Source of the DNA: Paenarthrobacter aurescens TC1
GTDB taxonomy: Bacteria; Actinomycetota; Actinomycetes; Actinomycetales; Micrococcaceae
DNA: 64,000 nt
Assembly: GCA_000014925.1 (NCBI GenBank)
Contig: CP000474.1
Location: 4,464,001-4,528,000 of the forward strand
Reading direction: 5' to 3'
The notes under the pieces are model-generated. The model was given only the letters and a program-made list of their open reading frames with translations, made no database searches and was not told the DNA's origin. This document shows, piece by piece, positions 60,581 to 64,000 of this stretch. The translations under genes and the position numbers were made by a program. The stretch's first letter is position 1, and each line of letters begins with the position of its first letter.

Positions 60581-62431
60581 TTACGCCCGACTCCGTTGAA
60601 CCCATCCCTGCCAATTTGCTTCAGTGGAGAACTTTATGTTTGTGTACGGCGCTCCAGCATCATCCAGGCGTGTGGCTTCCATGACAAGATGTCCATTGTA
60701 CTCAGTACATATGACCCTGACCATGCCGCCCGCGAAAGGGTGGTTCTTGTACTTGGGGCCGGGTACCTGATCCTGGGGTACCTGCCCCAGCATATCGCCC
60801 GCGCCCATGGCAATATACGTGCCAGGGATGTCAATGGTGTGAAGATCGAGAGGAGCTTGTCGAACAGCGTCGCTCAACGGCCTGCCGTCGGCAACAATCC
60901 AATTATTGACAATCGATGCATGTAAATCCTTTGCCTGGACAACGGCACCCGTAAGGGCTATCAGCATGGGCGTAATTATGTCCTTGACCCTCAGTCCATC
61001 GTATCCGTCAGAATGTACGACAGAAATGTTGTTCTTCACAGTGCCGGCTGGGTCGAGGCCAATCGCGTAGGCCTGCTGCCCAAGAGGTCCAGCCCCTTGC
61101 AGCTCCTGGGTCCGCGAAATAACCATCAGATTGTTGTATTTGCTTTTGCCCCTCAGGCGTACCCCCGGATAGCTCTCTGGAGTGGGTGCAGGCGTGGTTC
61201 CTCTGTTTGTCCAGACGACATCACTCACGTAGCTGTCCGGGATACCGGGGTGGTTTAAAGGATTGGACCTCGCATCCGTGTCTGCAAGCATGTTGTTGGC
61301 AATTGCCGAGAGTTGTCCGACGATGCTCTCGGAACCGTCGATCAGGAATCCTTCTCCCCCGCAGTTCTGCGCTTCGGACGATGAGAACTGGCAATTCTTA
61401 GCTGCGATGTTGTACCCAGCGGATGCCCGTCGGGTGGTGAGGTCACCACCACCGACTTGCCAGCGTTCAAAGACCTGACCGCACCAAAATGCCTTGGTAT
61501 TGGTAAATCGCGCAGACCCATTCCTTTGCATGAAACCGTGATATTCGGGAACAGCCACAGTGACATCGCTGAGAAAGGTGTCGTAACCGACCTGGATTCC
61601 ATTTCCACCTGCTCCTTCGGACACTATGTTACGGAACCGGACCTCACCCCCATTTTTGCTCGTCATTGCTGCGCTGCCGTATGGTTGAACTACAATGATG
61701 TTCTCAAAGTGGGCGTAAGTGTCCCCATTTATTGGTGCCGATGGATTAGTGTAATCTGGCACCATCAAAATCCCATGAGAATTATACTGCCAGTTGTCAG
61801 GATTAGCAGGATGCTTGGGGATTTTATCAATGGTGAACGCCGCGTCGGCACCAGCGATGGTGGCTCCGGGGGCTGTATAGTCGAGAACTCCAAAATCTTG
61901 GCCCCAACGATTTCCATTAATCCTTAGGTCGCGGAGAACATGGTAATTACTTCCGGGTCCGGGCTTGTTGACGAAGACGGAGCAATTCGCTCCATCTAGG
62001 AGCATGAATGTGGTTTTGTTCCAGCCGAGTCCCCAGATCGCAACCTCCGGAAGCATGATAATCGGCTTCTTGACGCCATAACCGACAAGTTGGTCTATGG
62101 ATCCTTCAAAGATCGCGACGCCACCACCCAGATTGGCGATCTGCGAAAGAAACGCATTAATCTCATCCGACTGGTCTACGGCTGCCGTGTCGATTGCTGC
62201 GCCGACTGCCTGTACATTCGGTTTGCCAATCTTGCCCCTACTGTACTTCTTGTTGCCGTCGGTTATTTTCGGCATGATTGCCCTTGGCAGGATTCCGAAA
62301 TCCGATGCGTAGTACGTGCGTTTCGCGCTCTTCATCACCGTCGTCGCTGCCGCGGCTGGCTGTGCCGCAACGACCCCAGCGACCAACGCAAGGCCGCTGG
62401 CATTGATCAAGGTCCGTCGATCCAACGTCAT
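60581..62431 (-). CDS. Tat-secreted parallel beta-helix protein (pectate-lyase-3-like)
   Basis: A 616-residue exported protein. Signal TLDRRTLINASGLALVAGVV with cleavage near AAAATT. The early mature part VDQSDEINAFLSQIANLGGG VAIF is typical of the start of pectate-lyase-3/phage-tailspike beta-helices, followed by many Asn/Gly/Ile-rich rungs. The GTTPAPTPESYPGVRL and C-terminal segments look like carbohydrate-facing loops. No catalytic residues can be named. Possibly acts on extracellular polysaccharide. AAGGGGA precedes the ATG. The gene is visibly less GC-rich than neighbours (for example 61690-61930), suggesting transfer. Confidence 0.75.
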   Translation of the reverse strand: MTLDRRTLINASGLALVAGVVAAQPAAAATTVMKSAKRTYYASDFGILPRAIMPKITDGNKKYSRGKIGKPNVQAVGAAIDTAAVDQSDEINAFLSQIANLGGGVAIFEGSIDQLVGYGVKKPIIMLPEVAIWGLGWNKTTFMLLDGANCSVFVNKPGPGSNYHVLRDLRINGNRWGQDFGVLDYTAPGATIAGADAAFTIDKIPKHPANPDNWQYNSHGILMVPDYTNPSAPINGDTYAHFENIIVVQPYGSAAMTSKNGGEVRFRNIVSEGAGGNGIQVGYDTFLSDVTVAVPEYHGFMQRNGSARFTNTKAFWCGQVFERWQVGGGDLTTRRASAGYNIAAKNCQFSSSEAQNCGGEGFLIDGSESIVGQLSAIANNMLADTDARSNPLNHPGIPDSYVSDVVWTNRGTTPAPTPESYPGVRLRGKSKYNNLMVISRTQELQGAGPLGQQAYAIGLDPAGTVKNNISVVHSDGYDGLRVKDIITPMLIALTGAVVQAKDLHASIVNNWIVADGRPLSDAVRQAPLDLHTIDIPGTYIAMGAGDMLGQVPQDQVPGPKYKNHPFAGGMVRVICTEYNGHLVMEATRLDDAGAPYTNIKFSTEANWQGWVQRSRA

Positions 62432-63145
62432 ATTCCATCCCCTTGCACGTAGCGTGTTTCAACCGTCCTTCTTCAGGGGATACCTATCGCCATGTATCCC
62501 CCGAGAGCAACCGGCATCGCCGGAACTACAGTTCAAGTACTCGCAGATCGCAATTCACTACGCAAAGTGCCTATCATTCTTCTCAAAAGGTCCAGTACTT
62601 TCTCGGCGGCCTCGGTTTGGGAGATGTTGATGTCGCGATGGCCAATGATTTCCTGGTCCGTGCCGTGACCGGATGCTGCTCATCGACGGATCAATGCTTG
62701 GCCGCCCTGCGCATCAAACCCACAAATAGATACGTTCCCGCCCAGTGAAACGCTTGGCCACGTTGACCAAAGCTTCGGCAAACCCGATACTGCGCCGATC
62801 CTGCCCGTCGTGGACGGGACTTATGACGCTGACTCCCATGGTCAAAGATCGGCCGTCACGTGGGTGCATAGCCAGGAGTTTCCTCTTCGGCGCGAGGGCG
62901 CGCCTATGTTAGGCGTTTCCAGCTCTTCGGCGCGTTACTGTACTACTTGTTCGGCCCCCGGCGCGGAGAAACAAGCATAGTTCGGAGTGCTAGTTTCAGG
63001 TCACGGGTAGTTCTGGTAGACGGCGATCACTCGTTGGAGTTTCTTGCATACGCGGTAGTGACTCAGGTCGCCCACGGACAGGGGCAGGCGGTTTTGGTGT
63101 CAGCCCCCCGCACTGCGGGCTGATGGACTATTTCCGTGCTTGAGT
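62432..63145. other. 700-base stretch without a confident gene
   Basis: No ORF with coding features runs through it. On the minus strand a stop-free stretch ending at 62533 reads DQEIIGHRDINISQTEAAEK then VLDLLRRMIG, which looks protein-like but has no start, so it may be the end of a decayed gene. A direct repeat CTCTTCGGCGCG occurs near 62884 and 62929, and a hairpin CAGCCC...GGGCTG near 63100-63121. The left end holds the promoter of the beta-helix gene. Confidence 0.45.
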
Positions 63146-63514
63146 TTAGAAGTCGAACAAGTCTCCCAGGAAGCCTTCCTTCTTCTTGCGCTTGCGGCCG
63201 TACTGATCGCGGTTGTAGCCGTCGCGGCGGTCGTTGTCCCTGCGGTCGTAGTCGCGCCTGTCCCTATCGTCGTACCGGGGCTGCTGGGGCCGGGATTCGA
63301 AGGGGTTGTAGATGGGCGGCGGCGCGATCGGCGGCTGGGGTGGTGCGGCGTGAGGCCGGGCAGGGGCGGGAATGGTTTCTGCCGCGACCCGATCAATGAT
63401 CTTGTCCAGCTCCCCGCGATCCAGCCACACACCCCTGCACTGCGGGCAGTAGTCGATCTCCACACCGCTTCGTTCGCTCATCACCAGGTCAATGGAATCC
63501 ACAGGACACTTCAT
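63146..63514 (-). CDS. TFIIB-type zinc-ribbon protein
   Basis: A 122-residue protein. The first 40 residues are a zf-TFIIB domain: CPVDSIDLVMSERSGVEIDY CPQCRGVWLDRGELDKIID, with Cys ligands. A Pro-rich middle (RPHAAPPQPPIAPPPIYNPF) and an unusual Asp/Arg/Tyr-rich low-complexity region (YDDRDRRDYDRRDNDRRDGY) lead to a basic-then-acidic tail. The low-complexity part suggests disorder, and perhaps RNA or condensate interaction. Start at 63514 matches the family; the longer frame from 63541 is less likely. Role unknown. Confidence 0.85.
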   Translation of the reverse strand: MKCPVDSIDLVMSERSGVEIDYCPQCRGVWLDRGELDKIIDRVAAETIPAPARPHAAPPQPPIAPPPIYNPFESRPQQPRYDDRDRRDYDRRDNDRRDGYNRDQYGRKRKKKEGFLGDLFDF

Positions 63515-63551
63515 GTTTGCCCCAACGATCGGCCCGGGCAATTAGTTCGGC

Positions 63552-64000
63552 CTACCTGCCTGCTGAGATCCCGGCGAGCAACTGCTCGAACGGCAGCGAC
63601 TCAAGTGCGTCATTCTTGCGGTGCGGCTGGGGGCCGCTGAGCAGCTGCACAAGTTCACCCGCGGCCCGGTCCACGCGCGCCGAGAGGGGCGAACCGCCGT
63701 CGTCGGTGTTTCCCCAGTCCTGGGGCCCTGCAAAGATGCCGGTAGCCGCGATCCTGGTGCGCAAGTAGCTGAACAGGGGACGCAAGGCGTAGTCGAGGAC
63801 CATCTGATGGCGGTCAGTTCCGCCCGTGGCACCCAGCAGAACGGCTTTGCCCTCCAGCGACTTCGGGTCCAGGACATCGATAAATGACTTGAACAGTCCG
63901 CTGTAGGAGGCGCTGAAGACGGGACTGACGGCGATGATGGCGTCGGAATTCTCGACGCCGGCAATCACGTCCGCGAGGCGCGGTGCGGCATAGCCCGTGA
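63552..64000 (-). CDS. NAD(P)H-dependent FMN reductase (CE1759-like), N-terminus beyond the right edge
   Basis: The frame stays open to the window end (upstream codons read TGYAAPRLAD), so the 5' part is missing. At least 149 codons are present. Flavodoxin-like features: NSDAIIAVSPVFSASYSGLF, KSFIDVLDPKSLEGKAVLLG ATGGTDRHQMVLDY, then FSYLRTRIAATGIFAGPQDW. This matches the FMN reductases that feed LLM-class flavin monooxygenases in actinobacteria. It reduces FMN with NADH or NADPH. Confidence 0.88.
   Translation of the reverse strand, partial: TGYAAPRLADVIAGVENSDAIIAVSPVFSASYSGLFKSFIDVLDPKSLEGKAVLLGATGGTDRHQMVLDYALRPLFSYLRTRIAATGIFAGPQDWGNTDDGGSPLSARVDRAAGELVQLLSGPQPHRKNDALESLPFEQLLAGISAGR

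Overview
The window looks like chromosomal DNA of a high-GC actinobacterium in the Micrococcaceae, most likely Arthrobacter or Paenarthrobacter. This rests on GC-rich third codon positions, frequent GTG and TTG starts, and the gene families present: a CUT1 sugar ABC system without its own ATPase, a CsoR-CopZ-CopA copper locus, an orphan WXG100 protein, a DhaK-DhaL fusion and an unfused dnaB. No tRNA, rRNA, CRISPR array or intact mobile element was found.

Layout. (1) 1-1.5 kb: a gene running off the left edge and a secreted protein with an RR...AWSVP signal. (2) 2-8.7 kb, minus strand: a tightly coupled set of sugar-binding lipoprotein, two permeases, GH20 beta-N-acetylhexosaminidase, IclR regulator, rhodanese and alpha/beta hydrolase, with two DasR-type (dre-like) sites upstream. 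(3) 9-12.1 kb, plus strand: copper sensor, chaperone and P-type ATPase behind two CsoR-type palindromes. (4) 12.1-20.4 kb: housekeeping and accessory genes (DUF2277, WXG100, EamA and MATE transporters, CGNR zinc finger, DoxX, a PEP-utilising mobile domain paired with a winged-helix protein, a double-hotdog thioesterase). (5) 20.7-44.2 kb: an exopolysaccharide island. Sugar-nucleotide genes (ugd, gmd, fucose synthase), a nucleotidyltransferase and a glycosyltransferase are on the minus strand. Acyltransferase, polymerase, flippase, four glycosyltransferases, a PqqD-like protein and a Wzc-type kinase are on the plus strand, and a WbaP-type initiating transferase closes the island. LuxR-type regulators sit at both ends. 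The divergent centre carries two inverted copies of a conserved leader element, each preceding a small ORF.

(6) 45.2-47.3 kb: a secreted Ig-like protein with the same unusual signal type as the protein at 0.8-1.5 kb, and an HPr-kinase-like ATPase fused to a PqqD-like domain. (7) 47.6-55.8 kb: a short-chain or branched sugar catabolic cluster (GntR regulator, split transketolase, MHS-type transporter, TIM-barrel isomerase, SDR, DhaK-DhaL kinase, RpiB-like isomerase) around repeated palindromic operators. (8) 55.9-64 kb: DUF1304 protein, lipoprotein, dnaB with DnaA-box-like sequences upstream, two membrane proteins with L7/L12-like ends, a large Tat-secreted beta-helix protein, a TFIIB-type zinc-ribbon protein and an FMN reductase cut by the right edge.

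The best candidates for undescribed biology are the duplicated leader element that appears to drive both halves of the polysaccharide island, and the PqqD / HPr-kinase-PqqD / nucleotidyltransferase set associated with it. The PqqD and HPrK families are known from peptide-modification systems, but no precursor-processing cyclase is visible here.
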